The notes below the pieces were generated by a model. The model was given only the letters and a program-made list of their open reading frames with translations, was not told where the DNA came from and searched no databases. A DNA stretch of 64,000 nt from JAEXOD01 sp963667875 (GTDB taxonomy: Bacteria; Bacteroidota; Ignavibacteria; Ignavibacteriales; Melioribacteraceae): the NCBI GenBank assembly GCA_963667875.2, contig CAXXGC010000002.1, forward strand, positions 620,001-684,000, written 5' to 3'. Every line of letters begins with the position of its first letter. Positions within the stretch are counted from its first letter, which is position 1. Below are positions 21,394 to 31,074 of the stretch, in pieces. The translations under genes and the position numbers were made by a program.

Positions 21394-22275
21394 ATATTTA
21401 TCTTTTACCAGTTTGGCCCTAATCACAATTAATAATTAGTTTGCAGTTTTATTTAATTGTAGCGCGAGATTTACAGGTTGTGTGAAAATTGGGGAATAAT
21501 AGGTTCAAAGGGTGGCACGGCTCTGCCGTGCTGGTAGTTGGTGGTGTTGCACGTGGTTACAAACATTGCACTTCTCTGAAGTGCTCTGGAGTGAGTAAAC
21601 AAATGGTAACTGATTGTATAATAATACATTGTATATCATAAAATAATCCCGTAGGGATGACATTATTGTAGCATAAACAGAAAAATAGCAGTAAAACCCT
21701 GAAGGGGTGACATTGTTTGTTGTGTTAAAACATCAATAATTATATATTTATCCCCAATTTTCGCACAATCCGTTTATCTCGCAAGCTTTTTGAAATATAA
21801 ATAAAATTTTATTTTCCTCAGGCTGTCTCAAAGGTGAAAATACTGTGTTTCTAAAATCACATGTCTCTAATGTAACCGGGCCCGAAATATTTATCTTTTA
21901 TAAGTTAAGGATTAAGTACAATTAATAATTAACAGGCGATTATATTTAATTGTAGCGCGAGATTTATCTCGCAAGCTTTTTGAAATATAAATAAAGTTTT
22001 ATTTTCCTCAGGCTGTCTCAAAGGTGAAAATACTGTGTTTCTAAAATCACATGTCTCTAATGTAACCGGGCCCGAAATATTTATCTTTTATAAGTTACGG
22101 ATTAAGTACAATTAATAATTAACAGGCGATTATATTTAATTGTAGCGCGAGATTTATCTCGCTAGCTTTTTGAAATATAAATAAAATTTTTGTTTCCTCA
22201 GGCTGTCTCAAAGGTGAAAATATTGTGTTTCGAAAATCATATGTCTCTAATTCAGCCGGGCCCAAACAATGCCTG
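21389..22275. repeat. 190-bp direct tandem repeats carrying a GCGAGA-TTTA-TCTCGC hairpin
   Basis: GCAAGCTTTTTGAAATATAA starts at 21781 and 21971, and a one-base variant at 22161, giving an exact 190-bp period. Two units are nearly identical, including AGGCTGTCTCAAAGGTGAAAAT and AATTAACAGGCGATTATATT; the last loses similarity at about 22270. A diverged leading partial unit begins near 21389. Each junction has TGTAGCGCGAGATTTATCTCGC, a perfect hairpin with a TTTA loop. The first hairpin is split by an inserted element at 21474-21772. From 22275 to the TIR gene at 22675 there is only an AAGGATTGT...ACAATCCTT hairpin (about 22311-22353). Confidence 0.85.
21474..21772. mobile_element. MITE-like element, copy A (299 bp), TTTA target duplication
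   Basis: The ends form imperfect inverted repeats (CAGGTTGTGTGAAAATTGGG against, on the other strand, CGGATTGTGCGAAAATTGGG). It is flanked by TTTA on both sides (21470-21473 and 21773-21776). Removing it rebuilds the hairpin GCGAGATTTATCTCGC present intact in the neighbouring repeats. Inside are several small hairpins (CACGGCTCTGCCGTG; ATCCCGTAGGGATGA; AACCCTGAAGGGGTGACA). There is no open reading frame, so movement would need a transposase in trans. A second copy in reverse orientation lies at 42079-42323. Confidence 0.8.
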
Positions 22276-22674
22276 TCTTTAGCTGGTAAATATGCCAACT
22301 TAAGGATTGTCTATTGTTTTATTGTTTTTATGCAAGAATAAACAATCCTTAAACCGGCACATATACCTGTTTTCAATTTCTTTTTACCTTATCACTACCA
22401 AAAACCTTTTTGTTATTATTAATATTTCCATTATATTTTATTATAGGGTTAATAATTAATTATATTAATCCTGCTGTTTTATATCCCAAGGATATATTTA
22501 ATTATTTTGAGGCTGTATGAGTTTTTTAGGAAGGTTTTACCATACAAATAAAATTATAAACAAATTTGTTTCCCGGTATAATATTTTTACAATTTTATTT
22601 TTGCCGCACCTCCTTATTACAGCATTTATCTTTTTTAAAACTCCCTAAACCAATAATTAACGGAATATTTATTT

Positions 22675-25600
22675 ATGTTATACGACTTATTTATTAGTTA
22701 TGCCCGAAAAGATAATACCACCGGTAAAATTACCGAATTAAAAGAAAAAATTGAATCTTTATATAATAAAACTACCGAAAGAAAATTAAAAGTTTTTTTT
22801 GATACCTCGGAAATAAAAGGGATGGATGATTTTAACAACCGAATTTTATCGGCATTAAACGAATCGTCAATGCTTCTGGTTATTCTTACATCTAATCATT
22901 TGGAAAGCGATTATTGCAATTCGGAAGTAACCGAATACCTAAGTTACGAGTATGCAAGAGGTTCACAAAACAACAACATTGCAATCATTTATTTTGATGA
23001 AATTGAAGGATTTGAGAAACCCGATTTTGAGCATAATAAAGCAAAGTGGTTAAATGATGTTAAAACCCGTCAGCGTATAGATCTTAGAAATTGGCAGAAC
23101 AACGAAGAAAACAACAACACCAAAAAGTTGTTTGACGATCTTATAGAATCAATTAATGACAGAATAATACGCAAAGTTAGAATTGCTTCTTCACCCGGAA
23201 ATTTACCCGCGCCAAACCCACGTTTTGTAGGCAGAAGAGCTGAAATGGAAAACTTACATAACTCGGTTATAAATGGAAAAACAGGAAATATAACTATAAT
23301 ACACGGATTAAGCGGACTTGGTAAAACAACTTTAGCTATACAATACGCTTGGGCTTATGCCGACCATTTTTTTGCGGGACGTTATATAATTGATTGTTCA
23401 AAAGAAAATAATTTGGCTGCCACGCTTAAAAAACTTGAATATGATATTGAAATTAGTTTTACGGACGATGAAAGGAAAAATGACGAATTAACAATAAAAA
23501 AAATAATTAATAAATTAGAAAAACAGTTTGTTGAAAAATCGAATGAACCTCAATCAAAGAAATATCCTATTTATCCCAATATACTTTTATTTTTAGATAA
23601 TGTTGAAAACCCTGAATTGATAAAATCAAATTATACCGATTTAATTACCGGAAAAGATTGGTTAAAAATAATTGTTACCACAAGGTTTGGCAACCACGAT
23701 TTTGGTTATGATGAAAAAAAATATACATATATACCTGTTGAAAACCTTAGTGATAACGAAACACTTAAATTATTAAATAGTTATTGCCCACCAAAATTAT
23801 TTGAAATTGATAAAGATGGAATATTTGCAAATAAAATAATAAAATTATTGGATGGTTTTACCCTTGCAGCCGAAATGACCGCTATTTATTTAAAAGAAAA
23901 AGAAGGACGTATAACCTTTGAAGCTTTTTACAATCGTTTATGTAAGGAAGGCTGTACGGAAGGAATAGATAAAACAGAGGCGCAGACAATAACAAAAACT
24001 AAACACGGAAAATTAATTAGTGCTGCTTTGACACAAATGTTTAATTTTTTAACCGATAATGAAAAAAACGTTTTAAATTATTGCTGTTTGTTGCCTGCCG
24101 AAACTATCCCTATCGGTTGGATAAAGGAATTAATCATCAAGGAGCACCCGGAATTTGGCGAGGCGGCTCCAATCGGTTATGATGACCCGTGGATATTGTT
24201 AATAAGTCATTTAAATAAACTAAAATTATTGCAAATGATATCATTTGATGAGGACAACAATCTCCGGCTAACGAAAATGCACCGCCTTGTGCAAGAAGTT
24301 TTATACAAACAACTAAATAAAAAAGAAGAACTAACAGATATTTTATATAATTATTCAATTACTCGTTCCGAACACCTTAAAACCAACTGGCACCATAAAA
24401 GCGAACAGTGGGAAATAAACCCACTTGTAAATTTTACGGAATTACTTCTGGATAAATCGTATGGCGATGCATCCAAATTAGTAATTTCCATGGGGCAATG
24501 TATGCATGAAATTTATTCTAATATCAAGTCAAAAAAAATTCTTTTGAAAGCTATAAAACTGTTTCAAAATAAAGATAATTATAAACAAACCGACCTTGCA
24601 ATTTTATATTCCAACCTTGCACTTGTTGAACAAGATTTGGGAAACCTCATAGTTGCTAAAGATTATCTACTTAAAGCTATTAAGATAATTGAACAGAATT
24701 ATGAGCCAAACCACCCTGCATTTGCATCTAGTTATTCTAATCTTGCAACTGTTGAACTGGATTTGGGGAATTTAACAGACGCTAAAAATTACTTACTTAA
24801 AGCAATAAAAATTGATGAACTTAATTTTGAACCTAACCATCCAACTATGGCTATTGATTATTCCAATCTTGCAATGATTGAAAAGGATTTGGGGAACTTA
24901 ACTGGTGCTAAAGAGTATTTGCTTAAAGCCATTAATATTGATGAACTTAATTTTGAGCCTAACCATCCTAAGCTGGCTATGGATTATTCCAACATTGCAA
25001 TGGTTGAAAAGGATTTGGGGAACTTAACTGGTGCTAAAGAGTATTTGCTTAAAGCTATTAATATTGATGAAGGTAATTTTGAACCTAACCATCCAAAACT
25101 TGCTATCCGTTATTCCAACCTTGCAATGATTGAAAGGGAATTGGGGAATTTAACTGATGCTAAAAATTATTTGCTTAAAGCTATTAATATTGATGAAGGT
25201 AATTTTGAACCTAACCATCCTAATTTTGCAATAAGTTATTCCAACCACGCCCTTGTTGAAAAGGATTTGGGGAACTTAACTGGTGCTAAAGAGTATTTGC
25301 TTAAAGCAATTAAAATTGATGAACAAATTTTTGAACCTAACCATCCTAAACTAGCTATTCGTTATTCCAACCTTGCTCTCGTTGAAAAGGATTTGGGGAG
25401 CTTAAATATTGCTAAAGAGTATTTGCTTAAAGCAATTAAAATTGATGAACAAATTTTTGAACCTAACCATCCTAATTTTGCAATAAGTTATTCCAACCTT
25501 GCAACTGTTGAACAGGATTTGGGAAACTTAAAAGAAGCCGAAGAATTATTCCGTAAAGCACTCAACATTTTTGGAATTTCGCTGCCTAAAGAACACCCAA

Positions 25601-25713
25601 ACACCAAAACCATTTTTTTGTTCTTAATTGCGTTATTAGATAATGCTGATAGACAAAACGAAGCAACCGAATTACGCGAGCGTGCAAAAGAACATGGTTT
25701 TGAAAACTTATAA
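22675..25713 (+). CDS. TIR / NB-ARC (STAND) / TPR protein, copy 1
   Basis: A 1012-residue STAND NTPase of the type used in bacterial immunity. Residues 1-165 are a TIR domain (YDLFISYARKD at the start; SDYCNSE with Glu84 at the position expected for the NADase glutamate). Residues about 183-440 are an NB-ARC module: RFVGRR, Walker A GLSGLGKTT (211-219), Walker B-like NILLFLDNVEN, IIVTTRFG and a GLPLA-like DGFTLAAEM. A winged-helix linker follows. Residues 641-976 are eight 42-residue TPR units of the kinesin-light-chain type (EPNHPxLAxxYSNLA). By analogy, TPRs would sense a ligand, NB-ARC would oligomerise, and TIR would degrade NAD+. A near-identical copy follows after 38 bp. Confidence 0.92.
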   Translation: MLYDLFISYARKDNTTGKITELKEKIESLYNKTTERKLKVFFDTSEIKGMDDFNNRILSALNESSMLLVILTSNHLESDYCNSEVTEYLSYEYARGSQNNNIAIIYFDEIEGFEKPDFEHNKAKWLNDVKTRQRIDLRNWQNNEENNNTKKLFDDLIESINDRIIRKVRIASSPGNLPAPNPRFVGRRAEMENLHNSVINGKTGNITIIHGLSGLGKTTLAIQYAWAYADHFFAGRYIIDCSKENNLAATLKKLEYDIEISFTDDERKNDELTIKKIINKLEKQFVEKSNEPQSKKYPIYPNILLFLDNVENPELIKSNYTDLITGKDWLKIIVTTRFGNHDFGYDEKKYTYIPVENLSDNETLKLLNSYCPPKLFEIDKDGIFANKIIKLLDGFTLAAEMTAIYLKEKEGRITFEAFYNRLCKEGCTEGIDKTEAQTITKTKHGKLISAALTQMFNFLTDNEKNVLNYCCLLPAETIPIGWIKELIIKEHPEFGEAAPIGYDDPWILLISHLNKLKLLQMISFDEDNNLRLTKMHRLVQEVLYKQLNKKEELTDILYNYSITRSEHLKTNWHHKSEQWEINPLVNFTELLLDKSYGDASKLVISMGQCMHEIYSNIKSKKILLKAIKLFQNKDNYKQTDLAILYSNLALVEQDLGNLIVAKDYLLKAIKIIEQNYEPNHPAFASSYSNLATVELDLGNLTDAKNYLLKAIKIDELNFEPNHPTMAIDYSNLAMIEKDLGNLTGAKEYLLKAINIDELNFEPNHPKLAMDYSNIAMVEKDLGNLTGAKEYLLKAINIDEGNFEPNHPKLAIRYSNLAMIERELGNLTDAKNYLLKAINIDEGNFEPNHPNFAISYSNHALVEKDLGNLTGAKEYLLKAIKIDEQIFEPNHPKLAIRYSNLALVEKDLGSLNIAKEYLLKAIKIDEQIFEPNHPNFAISYSNLATVEQDLGNLKEAEELFRKALNIFGISLPKEHPNTKTIFLFLIALLDNADRQNEATELRERAKEHGFENL
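24595..25602 (+). repeat. Eight 126-bp TPR-coding repeats in copy 1
   Basis: Each 126-bp unit encodes one 42-residue TPR ending in the EPNHP motif. Units share strings such as GATTTGGGGAACTTAACTGG and are similar but more diverged from each other than the repeats of the second gene copy. Confidence 0.85.
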
Positions 25714-25751
25714 ATTAATTTTACAACTCCAAAATATTAACTAGGTAATAT

Positions 25752-28700
25752 ATGCCATACGATTTATTTATTAGTTATGCCCGTAAAGATAATGAAACCG
25801 GTAAAATAACCGAATTAAAAGAAAAAATTGAATCTTTATATAATAAAACTACCGAAAGAAAATTAAAGATTTTTTTTGATACCTCGGAAATAAAAGGAAT
25901 GGATGATTTTAACAACCGAATTTTATCGGCATTAAATGAATCATCAATGCTTTTGATTATTCTTTCACCTAATCATTTGGAAAGCGATTATTGCAATTCG
26001 GAAGTTACCGAATATTTAGATTTTGAATATGCACGGGGTTCGCAAAATAATAACGTTGCCATAATATATTTTGATGATATTAACGGTTTTGAAGATACAA
26101 AATTTACCCACACAAAAGCAGAGTGGTTAAAACGAATTGAAAAACGCCAGCGGATTGATTTGCGACTTTGGAATACATTAGACAGTAGATCGCTAAAGGA
26201 TAAAAACACTAAAACCGATTTTTTAGACCTAATTGAGTCTATTAAAGACAGAATAATCCGTAAAATTAGAATTGCCAATTCGCATAGTAACTTACCACCG
26301 GCAAACGCCCGTTTTGTTGGACGTAGAACAGAAATGGGAAACATTCACGAAGCAGTTTTTAATAATAAAGCCGGCTGTATTACAATTTTACATGGTTTAA
26401 GCGGACTTGGTAAAACAACTTTAGCTATACAATACGCTTGGGCTTATGCCGACCATTATTTTGCAGGAAGATATAAAATTGATTGTTCAAACGAAAATAA
26501 TTTGGCTGCAGCCCTTAAAAAACTTGAATACGTTATTGATATTAGTTTTACCGATGACGAAAGGAAAAATGACGAATTAACAATAAATAAAATATTGCAT
26601 AAATTAGAGGAACTATACAAAAATAAATCAAAAGAAATACAAGAGGATAAATACCCCATTTATCCTAACATGTTATTATTTTTGGATAATGTTGAAAATC
26701 CGGAATTGATTAAATCGAATTATACCGATTTAATTACCGGAAAAGATTGGTTAAAAATAATTGTTACCACAAGGTTTGGCAACCACGATTTTGGTTTTGA
26801 TGAAACTAAATATACATATATTTCAGTCGAAAACCTTAGTGATAATGAAACACTTAAATTATTAAAAAGTTACTGCCCCAAAAAATTATTTGAAATTGAT
26901 ACGGATGGAATATTTGTAAATAAAATTATAAAATTGTTAGATGGTTTTACACTTGCCATTGAAATGACCGCAATTTATTTAAAAGAAAACGAATCACGTA
27001 TTACTTTTGAAGATTTTTACGACTTGTTGGTTAACGAAGGCTGTACCGAAGGAATTGATAATCTTACAGATGAGGTTAAAACAAAAACAAACCATGGTAA
27101 ATTAATAAATGCTGCTTTAATGCAAATGTTTAATATTTTAACAGACGAGGAAATATTTGTATTAAATTATTGTTGTTTGTTACCTGCTGAATCTATCCCT
27201 ATTAGCTGGATAAATGAATTGACAATAAAAGAATTCTCCAAATACGGTAAAGTGGTTTTACGCGGCCATGCTGACCCATGGATACTTTTGATTGATCACT
27301 TAAACTAATTACGATTGTTACAAACATTATCGTTTGACGAAAATAATAATCCCCGTTTGGCAAAAATGCACCGCCTTGTACAAGAGGTTTTTTACAAACA
27401 ACTTACGGAGAAGGAAGTACTAACAAATCTTTTATATAATTATGCAATTACTCGTTCCAAATATTTAAAAACCAACTGGTATAATAAAACAGAACAATGG
27501 GAAATAAACCCACTTGTAAATTTTGCGGAACTCCTATTAAACAAATCTTATATTTCCGCATCGCAATTAATTCTTTCTTTTGGGTCGTGGTTGTCCAATA
27601 TTTACTCTAATAACGACTACAAAAATATTCTCCTTGGAGCAATAAAGGCATTACAAAACGAAGAAAAATATGATGAAACTGACCTAGCTGTTTTATATTC
27701 CAACCTTTCAATGGTTGAACAGGATTTGGGAAATCTTAATCAGGCTAAAGTTTATTTGATTAAGGCTATTGAAATTGATGAATCTAATTTTGAGCCTAAC
27801 CATCCTAAGCTGGCTATTCGTTATTCCAACATTGCATTGGTTGAAAAGGATTTGGGAAATCTTAAGCAGGCTAAAGTCTATTTGATTAAGGCTATTGAAA
27901 TTGATGAATCTAATTTTGAGCCTAACCATCCTACGCTGGCTATTGATTATTCCAACCTTGCATTGGTTGAAAAGGGTTTGGGAAATCTTAATCAGGCTAA
28001 AGTCTATTTGATTAAGGCTATTGAAATTGATGAATCTAATTTTGAGCCTAACCATCCTACGCTGGCTATTCTTTATTCCAACCTTGCAGGTGTTGAACAG
28101 GCTTTGGGAAATCTTAATCAGGCTAAAGTCTATTTGATTAAGGCTATTGAAATTGATGAATCTAATTTTGAGCCTAACCATCCTACGCTGGCACGTGATT
28201 ATTCCAACCTTGCGCTCTTTGAAAAGGATTTGGGCAATCTAACTAGTGCTAAAGACTATTTGCTTAAGGCTATTGAAATTGATGAATCTAATTTTGAGCC
28301 TAACCATCCTAAGCTGGCTATTCGTTATTCCAACATTGCATTGGTTGAACAGGATTTGGGAAATCTTAATCAGGCTAAAGTCTATTTGATTAAGGCTATT
28401 GAAATTGATGAATCTAATTTTGAGCCTAACCATCCTACTCTGGCTATTCGTTATTCAAACCTTGCAGGTGTTGAACAGGATTTGAGAAATCTTAATCAGG
28501 CTAAAGTCTATTTGCTTAAGGCTATTGAAATTGATGAATCTAATTTTGAGCCTAACCATCCTAAGCTGGCTATTCGTTATTCCAACATTGCATTGGTTGA
28601 ACAGGATTTGGGAAATCTTAATCAGGCTAAAGTCTATTTGATTAAGGCTATTGAAATTGATGAATCTAATTTTGAGCCTAACCATCCTACGCTGGCTATT

Positions 28701-28928
28701 CTTTATTCCAACCTTGCATTGGTTGAAAAGGGTTTGGGGAATCTTAAAGCGGCTGAAAAATTATTCCGCAAAGCACTTGAGATTAGAGAAATGTCATTAC
28801 CAAAGAGGCATCCAAGTACCAAAAATAGTTACATTTTTCTTATAAATTTATTAAAACAAACTAACAGGGAAAACGAAGCCAACAAAATACGCGAGCGTGC
28901 AAAAGAACATGGTTTTGATGATTTATAA
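25752..28928 (+). pseudogene. TIR / NB-ARC / TPR protein, copy 2, interrupted by in-frame stop
   Basis: The same architecture as copy 1 and nearly the same DNA over the TIR and NB-ARC parts: MPYDLFISYARKDN, Glu84 in SDYCNSE, RFVGRR, GLSGLGKTT, LLFLDNVEN. Reading stops at TAA 27306-27308, where copy 1 has a lysine codon (HLNKLKLLQ against HLN-stop-LRLLQ). The same frame then continues without shift to 28928 and includes nine TPR units. One base change (AAA to TAA) explains the break. If real, cells make a 518-residue TIR-NB-ARC product without the sensor, unless readthrough or a TTG restart at 27315 produces the TPR part. Sequencing error is less likely than for homopolymer indels. Confidence 0.85.
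27684..28817 (+). repeat. Nine 126-bp TPR-coding repeats, highly homogenised, copy 2
   Basis: Nine direct units, many almost identical at the nucleotide level: GGCTATTGAAATTGATGAAT and TTTTGAGCCTAACCATCCTA occur in nearly every unit. Differences cluster at the codons between YSN and DLGNL (for example SM, AL, AG after YSNL/YSNI). This implies recent expansion or gene conversion and makes the region prone to copy-number change and assembly collapse. Confidence 0.88.
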
Positions 28929-28966
28929 ATTTATTTTATAGCACTAAAATATTAACAAGGGAATAT

Positions 28967-29074
28967 ATGCCATACGATATATTTATAAGTTATGCCCGCA
29001 ATGATAATATTAACGGTAATCTTACTAAGTTAAAAAAGGAAATAGAGAATAGTTATTTACGATATAACATTTGA
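28967..29074 (+). pseudogene. TIR-domain remnant, third copy
   Basis: A 35-codon frame begins MPYDIFISYARNDNINGNLT and matches the first residues of both TIR genes. The leader just before it (CTAAAATATTAACAAGGGAATATATG) is like that before copy 2 (about 25730-25752). Similarity ends after about residue 30 and the frame stops at 29074, 18 bp inside the 3' end of the convergent RES gene. It is too short to fold as a TIR domain, so this is a truncated third member of the array. Confidence 0.8.
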
Positions 29075-30124
29075 AGTAAATTTAATGTTTAATATTTCTT
29101 TCACTTTTCTATCAATTACTTCAAATTTTTCCGGATTAAATATCACCAAATTTATACCATTCATAATTAATGAACTTTTATATTCTATTCCATCATATCC
29201 TAAAGACTTAATAAATTCAGAAAGATATTGGGTCGGCAAATAATCAATTTCCGGTTTATCATCTCGCCTCAAAGGTTTAGACAATTCCATTTCGAGTTTT
29301 TTAATAAAAGGTAAATAAATAATAAAATCTTTTAATACTTCAGTCTCCGCTAAATATAGGGGGTCATAACTTTCCGTATTGCATAAACTTATTATATTAA
29401 TGTCTTCCTTTAGTTCAAAATCAGCCACCGTTACATAATCATATAAAGAAGCCCGCACCTCATACAAAGTAGTCTCATCGTTAGTTGCAAGATATAAATA
29501 TGATATACCTCTTGGATTAGCTCTGCCGGCAACAGCGTCATCATGTGGGGGATTTTTCATATCCATAATAGTATAACCATCTCTACCAGAAATCCTTGCT
29601 CTAAAATATTTTGTACCCTTTTTTAATATTTTATTGCTATAATTTAACAATTCTTGAATTTTACCAAGATCCTTAATATTACTCAAATGAAATCTGTTTT
29701 GATGTTTTATTTCTTCAGATAGGCTATCCCACGAAATACTTAATGTTGTAGGATAATTATCAAAATCATTTGTTATTTTCCAATCAAGGAGTACATGATT
29801 AGATAATAAACGATCTATATAATCCCCGTCTTCTAAAAAAACTGCTCTCAATATTTTTTTAACAATTGCTTCATCATTTGTAGAAAATATTTTGCCTGGG
29901 AAATCTAATAATAATGCTTTATTAATTGTTGCCGATCCGTCCACATTTTCCGGGACAATTGTATATAAATCTAACAAAAGTCTAAATATATCGCCCAGTT
30001 CCGTTAAATCATATAATTTAACATCATCAAATCCACAAGACTCACACTTACCAACACTTATAGATTTACTCTTAATTATTTCAACCAAATATGGGCTAAT
30101 AAAACATTTCTCACAACATTTCAT
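29057..30124 (-). CDS. RES-domain protein with N-terminal zinc-binding motif
   Basis: This 355-residue soluble protein has a CxxC pair set (CCEKC at 3-7, CESC at 27-30), probably a zinc knuckle. A helical middle of HEPN/RES N-terminal type follows, then a C-terminal RES domain from about 165. The three residues that name RES are placed as expected: Arg in FRAR (174-177), Glu222 in TTLYEVR and Ser317/318 in YKSS, with GRANPRGISYLYLA between. RES toxins such as MbcT and PutRES act on NAD+, so the inferred activity is NAD+ depletion. It is the last gene of a three-gene operon; its ATG overlaps the stop of the sce7725-like gene by 4 bp. No dedicated Xre/MbcA antitoxin is adjacent. Confidence 0.85.
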   Translation of the reverse strand: MKCCEKCFISPYLVEIIKSKSISVGKCESCGFDDVKLYDLTELGDIFRLLLDLYTIVPENVDGSATINKALLLDFPGKIFSTNDEAIVKKILRAVFLEDGDYIDRLLSNHVLLDWKITNDFDNYPTTLSISWDSLSEEIKHQNRFHLSNIKDLGKIQELLNYSNKILKKGTKYFRARISGRDGYTIMDMKNPPHDDAVAGRANPRGISYLYLATNDETTLYEVRASLYDYVTVADFELKEDINIISLCNTESYDPLYLAETEVLKDFIIYLPFIKKLEMELSKPLRRDDKPEIDYLPTQYLSEFIKSLGYDGIEYKSSLIMNGINLVIFNPEKFEVIDRKVKEILNIKFTSNVIS

Positions 30125-31074
30125 TCCGCTAATTCACCAATCATTAATTCCAAATGATGTTTGATAGACAATTTTTTAACATAACCCAAACCCGGGAAAT
30201 GTCTCGAAGTATATAAATTTTCAAATTCAATTAATGCTTTCGTCTTCTTTATATTATTTAAGTTTACCCATTTTACTAATTTTTCAATTGCCTCGTAAAA
30301 TTTTCCCCCTACATCACTAATATCATCATTTGTGTCTGATACAAAGTGATGAATTCTTATTTTCCCTTTATGTTCATAAGTAAGATGAATTGCAACAGCA
30401 TATGGTAAAAAACCTGTCTCGGAATAAGAATCACCAATAGTCAAATAGTCGGCAAATCCAATAAATCCATCATCTTTATAAAATAAATGTTCTTCACTAA
30501 AAGGTTCGTCTTCATTTTTTAAATAATCCGCATTTTTTGAAAGAGCATTAAAAGAATCATCTAAAGGAACAATTGTCTTTCTATCAAAATTTCTATGATA
30601 ACGTCTATTGGTTTTCCCAAGTTCAATTATATTATACTTTATTAACTTATTTTCCTTAATATATTCCAGATCATTTTCTTCATCAATAATAGCAGAATGA
30701 ATCATTGCCAAGGAATATCCATCAAGATTATTATTTTTAATAAAATTAATACTTTTCCTTAATTCCGCAATTGATGAAATAATAAATGCAAATTGAAAAT
30801 TTTTATAATCACTTAAATACGATTTAATATTTTCGAAGAAATCATTTCTTGTTTTTTCTTCATGAACCAAATCACCATATTGTGGGTTTAAAATAATACT
30901 ATAATTAATATTATATTCATGAAAAGTCATTAACGTTTTAATTAATGTCGATGCATTTTTTTTTACAGGTTCAATTATTGGAGATATCAGATGTCCATTT
31001 TCAACAAACAAATCTAAAGATTCTCGTAACGCTAATAGTTCAAATTGTTTGCCACGCAGATATGGGAAATACAT
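30121..31074 (-). CDS. sce7725-like protein (Beta-protein / TIM-barrel type)
   Basis: A 317-residue cytoplasmic protein. The opening MYFPYLRGKQFELLALRE is typical of the sce7725 family, as is the later IEPVKKNASTLIKTLMTF. Such proteins are thought to share the fold of phage T4-like Beta proteins, but no activity is known to me. The C-terminal part has GFIGFADYLTIGD and a region rich in histidines (IRIHHFVSD). The start codon overlaps the sce7726-like stop by 1 bp and the stop overlaps the RES start by 4 bp, so translation of all three is coupled. Family name is from recognition, not a search. Confidence 0.72.
   Translation of the reverse strand: MYFPYLRGKQFELLALRESLDLFVENGHLISPIIEPVKKNASTLIKTLMTFHEYNINYSIILNPQYGDLVHEEKTRNDFFENIKSYLSDYKNFQFAFIISSIAELRKSINFIKNNNLDGYSLAMIHSAIIDEENDLEYIKENKLIKYNIIELGKTNRRYHRNFDRKTIVPLDDSFNALSKNADYLKNEDEPFSEEHLFYKDDGFIGFADYLTIGDSYSETGFLPYAVAIHLTYEHKGKIRIHHFVSDTNDDISDVGGKFYEAIEKLVKWVNLNNIKKTKALIEFENLYTSRHFPGLGYVKKLSIKHHLELMIGELAE

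Noticed and set aside
21389..22275. Possible CRISPR array
   Set aside because: The repeat unit is 190 bp with no short repeat and unique spacer pattern, and no cas genes are near.
27708..28685. Long minus-strand open frames with repeated MVRLKIRFINFNSLNQ units
   Set aside because: They are the antisense of the 126-bp TPR repeats of the TIR-STAND gene and have no independent support.
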